Assembly (NCBI GenBank): GCA_019694155.1
Contig: JAIBCN010000080.1
Coordinates: forward strand, 1-35,489
DNA from: Vicinamibacteria bacterium
Lineage (GTDB): Bacteria; Acidobacteriota; Vicinamibacteria; Fen-336; JAGNNV01
Reading direction: 5' to 3'
Length of the DNA stretch: 35,489 bases
Shown here piece by piece: positions 24,835 to 33,005 of this stretch (positions within the stretch are counted from its first letter, which is position 1; every line of letters begins with the position of its first letter). The notes beneath the pieces were generated by a model. It was given only the letters and a program-made list of their open reading frames with translations. It did not search any database and was not told the DNA's origin. A program made the position numbers and the translations under genes.

Positions 24835-25650
24835 TTAGAAGCGGAAGGCCACCCCGGCGCGCGCGGTCCAGAAGCCCGGAGTGAACTCCGGCAGCTCGAG
24901 CTGGGCCGCGATCGAACTCAGCAGGGCCTTCTCCACGGCGCTCAGCGCCCCCGTTTCCTTCGACACCCATTTGAGTTCCGAGCGCTTGAAGGTGAAGCCG
25001 CGCGCCTCGCCCACCAGGGCGAACCCCGAAGCGATCTTGATCTGGACCGTGACGCCTCCGTTGAACCCCATGTGCCGCGTCTGATCCGGATTCACCGGCA
25101 CGGCCACGAGCGAAATGGGAAACGATGCGTTGAGATTGGCGACGGTCACCGTGGGTGTCGCGCCGACGTCAACCGCGGACATGTAGCTGATCCCCCCGGA
25201 GAGCCCGACCCCTACCCGCCCCTGCGACTGGAACCGGAGATTGAGCGACCACGGACGCACCCGCTTGAGATCGGTCTGGTTGTCTCCGAGCGTGACCGGC
25301 AGCGTCGATACCGGCGTGCCGGGAGGGCCGAGCTCCAGCGTGTAGTTGCCGCCGAAGGACTGCAGATCGATGTCGACGCTGTCCACCCGGCCTTCGAGGC
25401 CGAAGGAATTGGACAGGTAGAAGGTGGCCGCCGCACCAAAGGCGAGGCCGCCCTTGGCGTCGAGCGATGGCGAGTCCTTCACGGTCAGGCGCGCGAGCTG
25501 AACCTGCGGCGATCCTCCCGTGAACGTGAACGTCTGCTTGTAGGTCGCGATGGCGGGGCCGGTGAAGAGCGCCACCTCGAAGCCCGAGGCCTCGCCGATC
25601 GTCGCGGTTGAGGCCAGGGCGAGGAGGGCGGCGAGGAGTCTCTTCTTCAT
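24835..25650 (-). CDS. Putative outer membrane beta-barrel protein
   Basis: A 271-residue exported protein. The signal peptide (MKKRLLAALLALASTATIGEA) sets the ATG at 25650; a GTG three bases earlier is also possible. Strand-like segments are GGLAFGAAATFYLSNSFGLEGRVDSVDIDL, PWSLNLRFQSQGRVGVGLSGGISYM, MGFNGGVTVQIKIASGFALVGEARGFTF and the terminal FWTARAGVAFRF, ending in Phe. This is the pattern of an OmpA/OmpW-like small barrel, but no specific family is claimed. It starts about 20 bp after the stop of the AraC-type regulator, so the two may be one transcript. Confidence 0.75.
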   Translation of the reverse strand: MKKRLLAALLALASTATIGEASGFEVALFTGPAIATYKQTFTFTGGSPQVQLARLTVKDSPSLDAKGGLAFGAAATFYLSNSFGLEGRVDSVDIDLQSFGGNYTLELGPPGTPVSTLPVTLGDNQTDLKRVRPWSLNLRFQSQGRVGVGLSGGISYMSAVDVGATPTVTVANLNASFPISLVAVPVNPDQTRHMGFNGGVTVQIKIASGFALVGEARGFTFKRSELKWVSKETGALSAVEKALLSSIAAQLELPEFTPGFWTARAGVAFRF

Positions 25651-25670
25651 CACGGGAGCATAAGGGTCAG

Positions 25671-26657
25671 CTACGTCGAGGCCTCAGGGCCGCGGGCCGC
25701 GAATCTCTTCCGGTACGCTGTGGGCGGCAGGCCGTAGCGCCGCTCGAAAGCCCGGCGGAAGGAATCCGGGTTCGAGAAGCCCACCGAGGCGGCCAGGGAC
25801 TCGATAGGTGTGGTCGAGGCGGCGAGGCGCTCCCGCGCTTCTCCCAGGCGGAGGTCCTCCACGAACGCGGCCGGCGTCTGCCGGAAGGCCCTCTGGAACC
25901 GGCGGGAGAACTGGCGAGGACAAAGGCTCGCACGCCGGGCGAGCGCTTCCACGGAAAGATCGTGACGCAGGTGGGAACGGATCCAGGCCCCCAGGGCGGC
26001 GATCGGTTCGGTCGCCTCCACCTGGAACCGCAGGGGCTCCGAGTACTGTTCCTGGCCGCCCGACCGCTTCAGATAGACCACGAGTTCCCGCGCCGCCCGA
26101 AGCGCCACCTCGGGGCCGTAGTCCTCCTCCACCAGGGCCAGGGCGAGGTCGATTCCGGCCGTTACACCCGCCGAGGTGTAGAAGGAACCATCGCGAACAT
26201 GGAGCGCGTTCGGCTCCATCCTCAGGCCCGGGAACTTCTCCGTCACGTCGCGCACGAAGCGCCAGTGGGTGGTGACCCTTCGCCCTTCGAGGAGCCCGGT
26301 GGCCGCGAGTCCATAGATCCCCGTGCACACGGAGGCGATCCGGCGGATCTTCGGAGCGCGTTCGCGGATCCACTTCGCCACCCGGGCGTTCACCGACGGC
26401 ACGCGAAGGCCCCTCCCTCCGGGCACGATCAATGTGTCGATGTCGAGCCTGGCGCTCAGGGACTGGTGGGGTTTCAAGAGAACACCCGATTCGCTTCGGA
26501 CCTCCCGGCCCTTGAGGCCGAGGATCGAGATCGCATACCCGGGGCGGGTCGCGCCGCCGCTTTCGACGAGTGCGGAGGCGAAGACTTCGCTCGGTCCCGT
26601 GAGATCGAGGGCATTGACTCCGTCGAATGCGAGGAACGCTATGCGCCGAGGCTTCAT
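25671..26657 (-). CDS. GlxA-type AraC regulator with DJ-1/PfpI (GATase1-like) domain
   Basis: A 328-residue regulator. The N-terminal DJ-1/PfpI-like domain (about 1-190) has RRIAFLAFDGVNALDLTGPSEVF, DTLIVPGGRGLR and the nucleophile-elbow SVCTGIYGLAATGLLEGRRVTTHW with Cys111 and His131. The C-terminal AraC double helix-turn-helix (about 225-325) has LSVEALARRASLCPRQFSRRFQRAFRQTPAAFVEDLRLGEARERL and ESLAASVGFSNPDSFRRAFERRYGLPPTAYRKRF. The domain probably binds a small ligand and need not be enzymatic. The start is the ATG directly before the DJ-1 first strand. It is divergent from the sulfurtransferase gene. Confidence 0.95.
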   Translation of the reverse strand: MKPRRIAFLAFDGVNALDLTGPSEVFASALVESGGATRPGYAISILGLKGREVRSESGVLLKPHQSLSARLDIDTLIVPGGRGLRVPSVNARVAKWIRERAPKIRRIASVCTGIYGLAATGLLEGRRVTTHWRFVRDVTEKFPGLRMEPNALHVRDGSFYTSAGVTAGIDLALALVEEDYGPEVALRAARELVVYLKRSGGQEQYSEPLRFQVEATEPIAALGAWIRSHLRHDLSVEALARRASLCPRQFSRRFQRAFRQTPAAFVEDLRLGEARERLAASTTPIESLAASVGFSNPDSFRRAFERRYGLPPTAYRKRFAARGPEAST

Positions 26658-26790
26658 GAAACCGGGATGCTCGCATGCGGCCCTCCGGGTTCGCAAGATT
26701 GAAGGAGTCCGAAATTGGCGGGTCAATGTCCTGCCGGACATCGACGCAATCGGTCTATCCTGCCTCCTTCTCTCTCCCTCAAGAGGTCCC

Positions 26791-27759
26791 ATGCGCTTCC
26801 CCTCCCTCGTCTCCGCCGTCTCCGTGGCCGCCGCTCTCGCTCTCGCCTGGCCCGTCTCGCCGGCCGCCGCCGCCTCTCCCCGGGACACCCTGGTCGTCTC
26901 GGCGGCCTGGCTCGCCCAGCACCTCAAGGACCCGGATCTGGTCCTTCTTCACGTGGGCGACAAGAGCGAATACACGGCCGGGCACATTCCGGGTGCGCGA
27001 TTCGTGGAGATGCGTGAGATCTCGGTGTCCGATCCCTCCGGCGCCGGGAACGGCCTCACGCTGGAGATGCCTCCAGCCGATGTTCTCCGCGAGAAGCTCG
27101 CGGCCCTCGGGATTTCGGACAGCTCGCGGATCGTGGTGTATTTCGGAAAAGACTGGCTGTCCCCATCCACGCGGGTCATCTTCACCCTCGACTACGCAGG
27201 GCTGGGCGATCGCGTCTCTCTGCTCGACGGCGGCCAGCCGGCCTGGGTGAAGGCGGGAGGGGCGGTCACCGCGGAGATTCCCGAGGTCAAGCCGGGAACT
27301 CTGTCCGCGCTCAAGACTCGCCCCACCGTGGTCACCGCCGACTTCCTGCGCGAGCACGGCCGGGACAAAGGCGTCAGGATCGTCGACGCCCGTGACACGG
27401 CCTTCTATGACGGCACGAGGTCCGGCGGCCGCCGGCCGGACTCTCCCAGGTTCGGACACATTCCGGGCGCGGTGAGCGTTCCCTTCAGTGAGACCACGGA
27501 CGACCTCGTCCAGCTTCGATCCGCCGCGGATCTCCAGGCGCGCTTCACGGCCGCGGGGGTGAAGCCCGGCGACACCGTGGTGGCCTACTGCCACATCGGC
27601 CAGCAGGCCACGGCCGTGATCTTCGCGGCGCGAACCCTCGGGATCAAGGCGCTTCTCTACGACGGCTCCTTCGAGGATTGGACGAAGAACCCCGAGGCTC
27701 CCCTCGAGAACCCGGCCGCCTCCGCGCCGAAGCAGCCGCCTTCCACCCCCCTCTCGTAA
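26791..27759 (+). CDS. Exported two-domain sulfurtransferase (rhodanese type)
   Basis: A 322-residue periplasmic enzyme with a signal peptide (about 1-28, ALALAWPVSPAAAA). Two rhodanese domains are present. The first (about 33-160) has LLHVGDKSEYTAGHIPGARFV but no active Cys (VVYFGKDWLS). The second (about 178-300) has VRIVDARDTAFYDG and the active loop YCHIGQQAT with Cys267. This is the thiosulfate/3-mercaptopyruvate sulfurtransferase layout, transferring sulfane sulfur to an acceptor. AGAGG precedes the ATG. It begins an apparent operon with a cytochrome c (10 bp later) and a copper chaperone-like protein, suggesting a role in periplasmic sulfur or thiol chemistry. Confidence 0.92.
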   Translation: MRFPSLVSAVSVAAALALAWPVSPAAAASPRDTLVVSAAWLAQHLKDPDLVLLHVGDKSEYTAGHIPGARFVEMREISVSDPSGAGNGLTLEMPPADVLREKLAALGISDSSRIVVYFGKDWLSPSTRVIFTLDYAGLGDRVSLLDGGQPAWVKAGGAVTAEIPEVKPGTLSALKTRPTVVTADFLREHGRDKGVRIVDARDTAFYDGTRSGGRRPDSPRFGHIPGAVSVPFSETTDDLVQLRSAADLQARFTAAGVKPGDTVVAYCHIGQQATAVIFAARTLGIKALLYDGSFEDWTKNPEAPLENPAASAPKQPPSTPLS

Positions 27760-27769
27760 ACTCCGCCGC

Positions 27770-28228
27770 GTGCGGAGAGTGTTCGTCCTGGCCGTGGCCG
27801 TCATCGCCGGCTGCGAACAGCCTCCCCAGGAACTGCAGGCGAAGGGCGGCGAGCAGATCTACGCGAAGCTGTGTTCGAGCTGTCATGCCCCGGACGGCCG
27901 GTCCAAGGCCACCCTCGCCCCGCCGCTCGCCGGCCACGCCGTGCGGATGCTCGAGGCGGGGGGGCGGCCGCACCTCATAAGGATCGTCCTCAATGGAATG
28001 GCCGGCCCCATCGAAGTGGGCGGCCGGAAGTACGACGCGGTCATGACGCCCCTGCGGTACCTCAAGGATGACCAGGTGGCCGATGTTCTGAACTTCGTGC
28101 TCACGTCCTGGGGCAACGACGCCCTTCTTCCTGAAGGTCATCGCCCGTTCACGCCTGAAGAGGTCCGTCAGGCCCGCCTTCCCGTCTCATCGCCCAAGGA
28201 GATGGCCGCCGAGCGCCCGCGGCTTTGA
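27770..28228 (+). CDS. Lipoprotein cytochrome c
   Basis: A 152-residue monohaem c-type cytochrome. The GTG at 27770 begins a short lipoprotein signal (AVAVIAGC, lipidated Cys15). The haem motif is CSSCH (C35, C38, H39) and Met92 in YDAVMTPL is the likely sixth ligand. It would be anchored in the membrane facing the periplasm and carry electrons. It is 10 bp after the sulfurtransferase and 8 bp before the SCO-like gene. A sulfurtransferase next to a cytochrome c is reminiscent of sulfur-compound oxidation modules, and SCO-like proteins serve copper oxidases. Which of these applies is not decided by the sequence. Confidence 0.92.
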   Translation: MRRVFVLAVAVIAGCEQPPQELQAKGGEQIYAKLCSSCHAPDGRSKATLAPPLAGHAVRMLEAGGRPHLIRIVLNGMAGPIEVGGRKYDAVMTPLRYLKDDQVADVLNFVLTSWGNDALLPEGHRPFTPEEVRQARLPVSSPKEMAAERPRL

Positions 28229-28236
28229 GTCCCACC

Positions 28237-29163
28237 ATGAGAACCCTCCTGCCCCGCCTCCTCTTCCTCGTTCTCACCTTCGCGGCCATCGGTTGCGGCC
28301 CGCGTGACGGCGCCGACCGCTACCCCCTCAAGGGCAAGGTCGAAGCGCTCGACATTCTCGACCGCGAGCTCACGGTGGCTCACGAGGAGATTCCCGGGTT
28401 CATGCCCGCTATGACCATGCCCTTCAGGATGCCCGAGGACCGGAGCTTCCTCGCTCGCTTCCGGGGCATGCGCCTCGAACGACTGAGGCGCGGCGACGTG
28501 ATCACCGCGACTCTCGTGGTGAAGGCGAACGAGAGCTGGATCGAGAACGTCAACGTGGTCCGCTACGAACCGCCGCCGGACATGCCTCTGCCCGTCGCGA
28601 AGGAGGCGCGGGTGGGCGAGGGCGTCGTCGACGTCCTTCTGGAGGACCAGGACGGCAAGCCTCTTCGCCTCTCCGACTACCGCGGCCGCACGCTGGCCCT
28701 CACCTTCATCTACACGCGCTGCCCTTTGCCCGAATTCTGCCCGAGGATGATGAAGAACTTCCAGGATCTCGAGAAGCTGATCGAAGCCGACCCCGACCTT
28801 CGCAAGACGGCACGCCTCCTGAGCATCAGCTTCGATGTCGAGTTCGACCGCCCCGAGGTGCTCCAGGCCTTCGGCTCCGCCTTCGTCAAGGACCGCGGCC
28901 AGGGTCCCTTCGCCCGCTGGAAGCTCGCGACGGGCGCCAGGGAAGCGATCGACCGGCTGGGGCGCTTCTTCGGTCTCGTCTTCTTCAAAGAGGACGGCCA
29001 GTTCGCGCACACCCTCGTGACGGTCGTGATCGGCCCCGACGGCAAACTCGCGAGGGAGCTTCCGGGCAACGACTGGACGCCCGAGGAGGCCCTCGCGGCC
29101 ATGCGTGAAGCGGCGCGGATCGGGGCGGGGCCCCGGCCCGTCACTCCGCCCGCAGGGCGATGA
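28237..29163 (+). CDS. SCO1/SenC-like lipoprotein with N-terminal CusF-like copper domain
   Basis: A 308-residue lipoprotein (lipobox AAIGC, Cys20; the ATG at 28237 is preferred over a TTG at 28225). Residues about 28-110 match the CusF-like copper-binding domain: YPLKGKVEALD and EEIPGFMPAMTMPFRM with Met ligands 56, 59 and 61. Residues about 122-300 are a thioredoxin-like SCO domain: TFIYTRCPLPEFCPRM with Cys162 and Cys168, and the copper His258 in GQFAHTLVTVVIGPDG. The two cysteines are five residues apart rather than the usual three. SCO proteins deliver copper to, or reduce, the CuA centre of cytochrome oxidases. It overlaps the convergent permease gene by 23 bp. Confidence 0.92.
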   Translation: MRTLLPRLLFLVLTFAAIGCGPRDGADRYPLKGKVEALDILDRELTVAHEEIPGFMPAMTMPFRMPEDRSFLARFRGMRLERLRRGDVITATLVVKANESWIENVNVVRYEPPPDMPLPVAKEARVGEGVVDVLLEDQDGKPLRLSDYRGRTLALTFIYTRCPLPEFCPRMMKNFQDLEKLIEADPDLRKTARLLSISFDVEFDRPEVLQAFGSAFVKDRGQGPFARWKLATGAREAIDRLGRFFGLVFFKEDGQFAHTLVTVVIGPDGKLARELPGNDWTPEEALAAMREAARIGAGPRPVTPPAGR

Positions 29164-31582
29164 GGGGGTCCACGGAAGTGGCTCGAAGCGCGGGCCCCAG
29201 GCAGGCGAGAACGCCCGCGGCCACGAAGGTGAGCAGAACCGCGGCCAGCGCGGCCGGATCGGTCGCGCGGGTGTCGAAGAGGTAACTCGAGAGACTCCGG
29301 GTGAAGGTGTACGAGAGCGCCACGCCCAGCGACAGCCCGATCACGACCAGCCGCAAGCCCTGTTTCACCACCATGCCGAGGACGCTGTGGCGTCTGGCCC
29401 CGAGGGCCATGCGCAGGCCGAACTCCTGCGTGCGCTGCGACACCGACGTCCCGATCACGCCGGCGAGCCCTGCCATGGTCACGAGCAGGGCGAGGCCCGC
29501 GAAGAGCGTGAGCAGCACGGCCGTCAGCCGTGGAGTCGCGAGGTACTCGCTTCGGATCTCCTCGAGAGTGCGCAGATTCGTGATCGGCATGTCCGGGTCG
29601 ATGGAACGCACCGCTTCCCTGATGATCCGGGCCGCGGAGCCCGGATCGCCGCTGGTGCGCACGAGGACCCGGCCCGCGAGCCCCTGCGTCGTCTGTCGCA
29701 GCGGCACATAGACCTGTGCGACGGACTCCCGATCGAGCCCGAACTGCTTGACGTCGCCCGCGATGCCCACCACGGTGCTCCAGGTCTGGCCGTTATCCGT
29801 CGACAGGCGTGAACCGATTGGGTCCCTTCCTTCCCAGTACCGCATCATGGACCGGTTGATGACGACCACCGGGGGAGCCTCGCGCCCGTCCGACTCCTCG
29901 AAGAAGCGGCCCTGGATGAGAGGGATGCCGAGCGTCTTGAAATAGCCGGCGCTCACGATCCGCCCGTCGGCGGTCGGCCGCGCGTCAGGATTCTCGATCA
30001 CCCGGCCCTCGATCTGGAAAGGAAGGGCGGCGGGCTGCAGCGTGCTCAGAGGAACCGCGTTCGTGACCGCGGCCGACACGACACCCGGCGTTCCCTCGAG
30101 TCGCTCCAGAACCGGCAGGTACATGCGGAGCTGGGTGTCCAGGTTCGGATAGCGGGAGAAGTTCGTGAAGATGTCGGCGGAGGTGACCTGGTCGGCTCGA
30201 TAGCCGGGGTCGACCTTCTGCAGCCTGTAGAAACTCGCGAGCAGAAGCCCGGCGCCCGTGAGGAGGACGACCGACACCGTCACCTGGGCCACGATCAGGC
30301 CGTTGGTGAGGCGCTTGCGCCCCGAGCGCGGGCCGCTCCCCTTGCCCCCCTGCTTCATGGCCGTCGCCAGATCGACCTTCGAGGCCAGCGCGGGCAGGAT
30401 TCCGAAGAACAGTCCCGTGCCCAGAGACACGATGATGGCGAAGGCGAGAACGCGCAGGTCGACGCCGATCTCTCCGGTGCGGACCGTGAAGCGGGCCACG
30501 AAGCGGGTCAGCATTCCGAGCGTCGACACCGCGAAGACGAGGCCGAGGATGCCGCCCGACAAGGCGATGATCGAGCTCTCGGTGAGGAGTTGACGGATCA
30601 GCCGGGCGCGGTCGGCGCCGAGGGCCCCGCGCAGGGCCAGTTCCCGGTCGCGCCGGAGAACCCGGGCAACCGTGAGGTTCGCGACGTTCGCGCAGGCGAT
30701 GAGCAGGATGAGGCCGGCGGCGCCGAGGAGGATCAGAAGCATGGGCCGCGCGTTCTGCGTGAGCTGCTCGCGGACATCGAGCAGTGTCGCCATGAACCCG
30801 GAACCGGGGCGGTAGGCATCCTTGTGGTCGCCGGTGAAGCGGCGGCAGATCGTGGCCACCGATGCCCCGGCGGCCTCGCGGGACACGCCCGGCTTCAGTT
30901 TGCCGAAGACGCTGAGGATGGAGAAGGCGCGGGGGTTCTGGTGGATCTGGCCCTCCGCGGCGGCCCGGAACGGGCACGCCGAGACCGACATGTAGACCGC
31001 GTTCTCGCTCGGGTAGTGAGGCACGTTGGGGAGCACGCCGATCACGCGGTGGGGGCGGTCGTTCATCTGGAACACCTGGTTCACGATGTTCGGATCGCCG
31101 GAGAACTTCGACTGCCAGTAGGAGTAGCTGAGGATCAGCACCGCTTCGGCTCCAGGCAGGTCGTCCTCCTTCACGAAGGACCGGCCCAGGATCGGCTTGA
31201 TGCCCAGAACATCGAAGAAGTTGTGGGAGACGACGCCGGTCTGCACCCGGTCCGGCTCCCCGCGCTTGAGCAGGTCGAAGTTCATCTGGTGGTACTCGAC
31301 GAGATCCTCGAATTCCTTCACCTGCTCGCGGTAGTCGTAGTACTCCTTCACGGAAACGCCCATGTTCGCGCGCCCGGAGAGGGGAGCCGACTGGCGCAGC
31401 AGGACCAGGCGCTCCTCGTTCGCGTAGGGGAGGGGTTTGAGGAGAACGCCGCTGATCAGGCTGAAGATTGCGGTGTTGGCCCCGATCCCTAGGCCCAGGG
31501 TGAGGGTGGTGGCGAGCGCGAACCCCGGGCTCTTCATGAGCGTGCGCCAGCCGTATCGAATGTCCTTGATGAGTTCGTCCAT
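29141..31582 (-). CDS. Acidobacterial duplicated orphan permease (ADOP) of the MacB/FtsX family
   Basis: An 813-residue inner membrane protein. The N-terminus MDELIKDIRYGWRTLMKSPGFALATTLTLGLGIGANTAIFSLISGVLLKPLPY is the family hallmark. Two copies of a periplasmic MacB-like core plus a C-terminal three-helix FtsX unit are visible: the first FtsX block includes ILLIACANVANLTVARVLRRDRELALRGALGADRARLIRQLLTESSIIAL, and the second VTMAGLAGVIGTSVSQRTQEFGLRMALGARRHSVLGMVVKQGLRLVVIG. No ATPase gene is adjacent, as usual for these orphan permeases. AACGGAGG lies close to the ATG. The transported substrate is unknown; members are very numerous in acidobacteria. Confidence 0.95.
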   Translation of the reverse strand: MDELIKDIRYGWRTLMKSPGFALATTLTLGLGIGANTAIFSLISGVLLKPLPYANEERLVLLRQSAPLSGRANMGVSVKEYYDYREQVKEFEDLVEYHQMNFDLLKRGEPDRVQTGVVSHNFFDVLGIKPILGRSFVKEDDLPGAEAVLILSYSYWQSKFSGDPNIVNQVFQMNDRPHRVIGVLPNVPHYPSENAVYMSVSACPFRAAAEGQIHQNPRAFSILSVFGKLKPGVSREAAGASVATICRRFTGDHKDAYRPGSGFMATLLDVREQLTQNARPMLLILLGAAGLILLIACANVANLTVARVLRRDRELALRGALGADRARLIRQLLTESSIIALSGGILGLVFAVSTLGMLTRFVARFTVRTGEIGVDLRVLAFAIIVSLGTGLFFGILPALASKVDLATAMKQGGKGSGPRSGRKRLTNGLIVAQVTVSVVLLTGAGLLLASFYRLQKVDPGYRADQVTSADIFTNFSRYPNLDTQLRMYLPVLERLEGTPGVVSAAVTNAVPLSTLQPAALPFQIEGRVIENPDARPTADGRIVSAGYFKTLGIPLIQGRFFEESDGREAPPVVVINRSMMRYWEGRDPIGSRLSTDNGQTWSTVVGIAGDVKQFGLDRESVAQVYVPLRQTTQGLAGRVLVRTSGDPGSAARIIREAVRSIDPDMPITNLRTLEEIRSEYLATPRLTAVLLTLFAGLALLVTMAGLAGVIGTSVSQRTQEFGLRMALGARRHSVLGMVVKQGLRLVVIGLSLGVALSYTFTRSLSSYLFDTRATDPAALAAVLLTFVAAGVLACLGPALRATSVDPLIALRAE

Positions 31583-31675
31583 GCAGCCTCCGTTCCTCCG
31601 CCCGGACCTCGGGCGGCATCAACATAGGCGCGGATCCTCGATGTCTTCAATGACATTGATCCGACACTTTGAGAC

Positions 31676-32449
31676 TTGTTCAGGCTCGCCGAACGGGACC
31701 GCCGCCCCGGGCCGTGGCAAACCCGGTATGGTTTCCTGGTGTTATCGCCTCTCGTCCCCGGCCTTGCGGGCCCCTGGCAGAGCTGGAGGCCGGCGACCTG
31801 CCTCCCGGACGACTGCTTTTGCGAGGCTCTTCGGGGCGGGCTCGTACGACAGCCCGCCAACACCTGGAGCTCGTTCGCATTCGTTCTCGCCGCGTTCTGG
31901 GTGACCGCCCGCTACGCGCGGAAGGCCGATGCGAAGCGGGAGCCGCTTCCCCTGGCCGAGGCCTCCCTTTTCGTCGGGTCGCTCGTCCTCGTGGGCCTGG
32001 GCAGCGCCCTCTATCACGCATCCCTGACCTTCATCGGCCAGGTATTCGATGTGTCTGGGATGTACTTCATCGCGACCTTCATGCTGCTCCACCGACTGGG
32101 GCCGCGGTTCCGCATCCCGCCCTTTGCGGGGGTGCTGGTCTTCGTCTTCGCGAACGCCGCCCTCATGACCGCCCAGGTCACGACGCCCTCCCTTCGCCGG
32201 ATCGTTTTCGGCCTCCTTCTCGTCACGGCTCTCGTCCTCGAATGGAAAGCGTCGAGCGGCGGTCGAAAATGGCTCGCGCGCGGGGCGGGCCTCATGGCCC
32301 TGGCATTCGGGATCTGGATCGTCGACCGCCTGCGCCTGGTGTGCGCGCCGGAGAGCCTGGTCCAGGGCCACGCGCTCTGGCACGGCCTGGGCGCGCTCGC
32401 CGCCGCCTGCCTCTATCGAAGCTACGAGGCCGAGGCGGCGGGTTCGTGA
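31676..32449 (+). CDS. Ceramidase-family (CREST) membrane hydrolase
   Basis: A 257-residue polytopic membrane protein of the alkaline ceramidase/CREST superfamily. Zinc and catalytic motifs are in place: DCFCEALRGGLVRQPANTWSSFAFV (Glu and Asn/Ser), LGSALYHASLTFIGQVFDVSGMYFIA (Ser, His, Asp) and the C-terminal QGHALWHGLGALAAAC with paired His. About seven hydrophobic helices are seen. It would cleave an amide bond in a membrane lipid. The first start is a TTG at 31676; a GTG at 31739 is also possible and no clear ribosome site decides. The substrate in a bacterium, whether sphingolipid-like or another amide lipid, is unknown. Confidence 0.85.
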   Translation: MFRLAERDRRPGPWQTRYGFLVLSPLVPGLAGPWQSWRPATCLPDDCFCEALRGGLVRQPANTWSSFAFVLAAFWVTARYARKADAKREPLPLAEASLFVGSLVLVGLGSALYHASLTFIGQVFDVSGMYFIATFMLLHRLGPRFRIPPFAGVLVFVFANAALMTAQVTTPSLRRIVFGLLLVTALVLEWKASSGGRKWLARGAGLMALAFGIWIVDRLRLVCAPESLVQGHALWHGLGALAAACLYRSYEAEAAGS

Positions 32450-32474
32450 AGGATCGCTCCCTTAGAATCCTTCG

Positions 32475-32996
32475 ATGCCAACTCTCCTCGTAGCCTCCCT
32501 CGCGCTTCTCCTTCAGGCGCCGGCCGCGGCCCCGGCCCTCAAGTTCGATGTACCGCAGGGATGGACCAGCAAGCCGCTGTCCTCGAAGATGCGACTCGCC
32601 GATTTCGTTCTGCCGAGAGCCGAAGGCGACAACGAGGACGCCACACTCGTGGTCACCTTCTTCGGTGGTCAGGGCGGCACGGTCCAGGCGAACTTCGATC
32701 GCTGGCTCACCCAGATGGCGCAGCCCGACGGGCGAGCTTCGAAGGACGTGGCGAAGACCTCGGTTCTCAAGACGAACGACCTCACCCTCTCGATCATGGA
32801 CCTGCCCGGCACCTTCGTAGCGGAGACGGCCCCTGGATCTTCGGAACACTTCAACAAGCCGGGCTTCCACCTCCGCGCCGCCGTCATCGAGGGCAAGGGC
32901 GGACCCTACTTCGTGCGGCTCGTGGGTCCGGCTCGGACGGTGGCGAAGTGGGATGCCGCCGTCCAGACGTTCTTCAAGAGCCTTCGCGTCGAGTAA
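32475..32996 (+). CDS. Small secreted protein, unknown function
   Basis: A 173-residue protein with a signal peptide (MPTLLVASLALLLQAPAAA). The mature part begins LKFDVPQGWTSKPLSSKMRLADFVLPRAEGDNEDATLVVTFFGGQGGTVQANFDRWLTQM and ends FVRLVGPARTVAKWDAAVQTFFKSLRVE. The opening VPxGW and the final amphipathic helix resemble PsbP/Mog1-like folds, but I do not claim membership. It is probably periplasmic. It lies 25 bp after the ceramidase gene and 9 bp before the Fpg gene. Confidence 0.75.
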   Translation: MPTLLVASLALLLQAPAAAPALKFDVPQGWTSKPLSSKMRLADFVLPRAEGDNEDATLVVTFFGGQGGTVQANFDRWLTQMAQPDGRASKDVAKTSVLKTNDLTLSIMDLPGTFVAETAPGSSEHFNKPGFHLRAAVIEGKGGPYFVRLVGPARTVAKWDAAVQTFFKSLRVE

Positions 32997-33005
32997 GCGT
33001 TCCCG

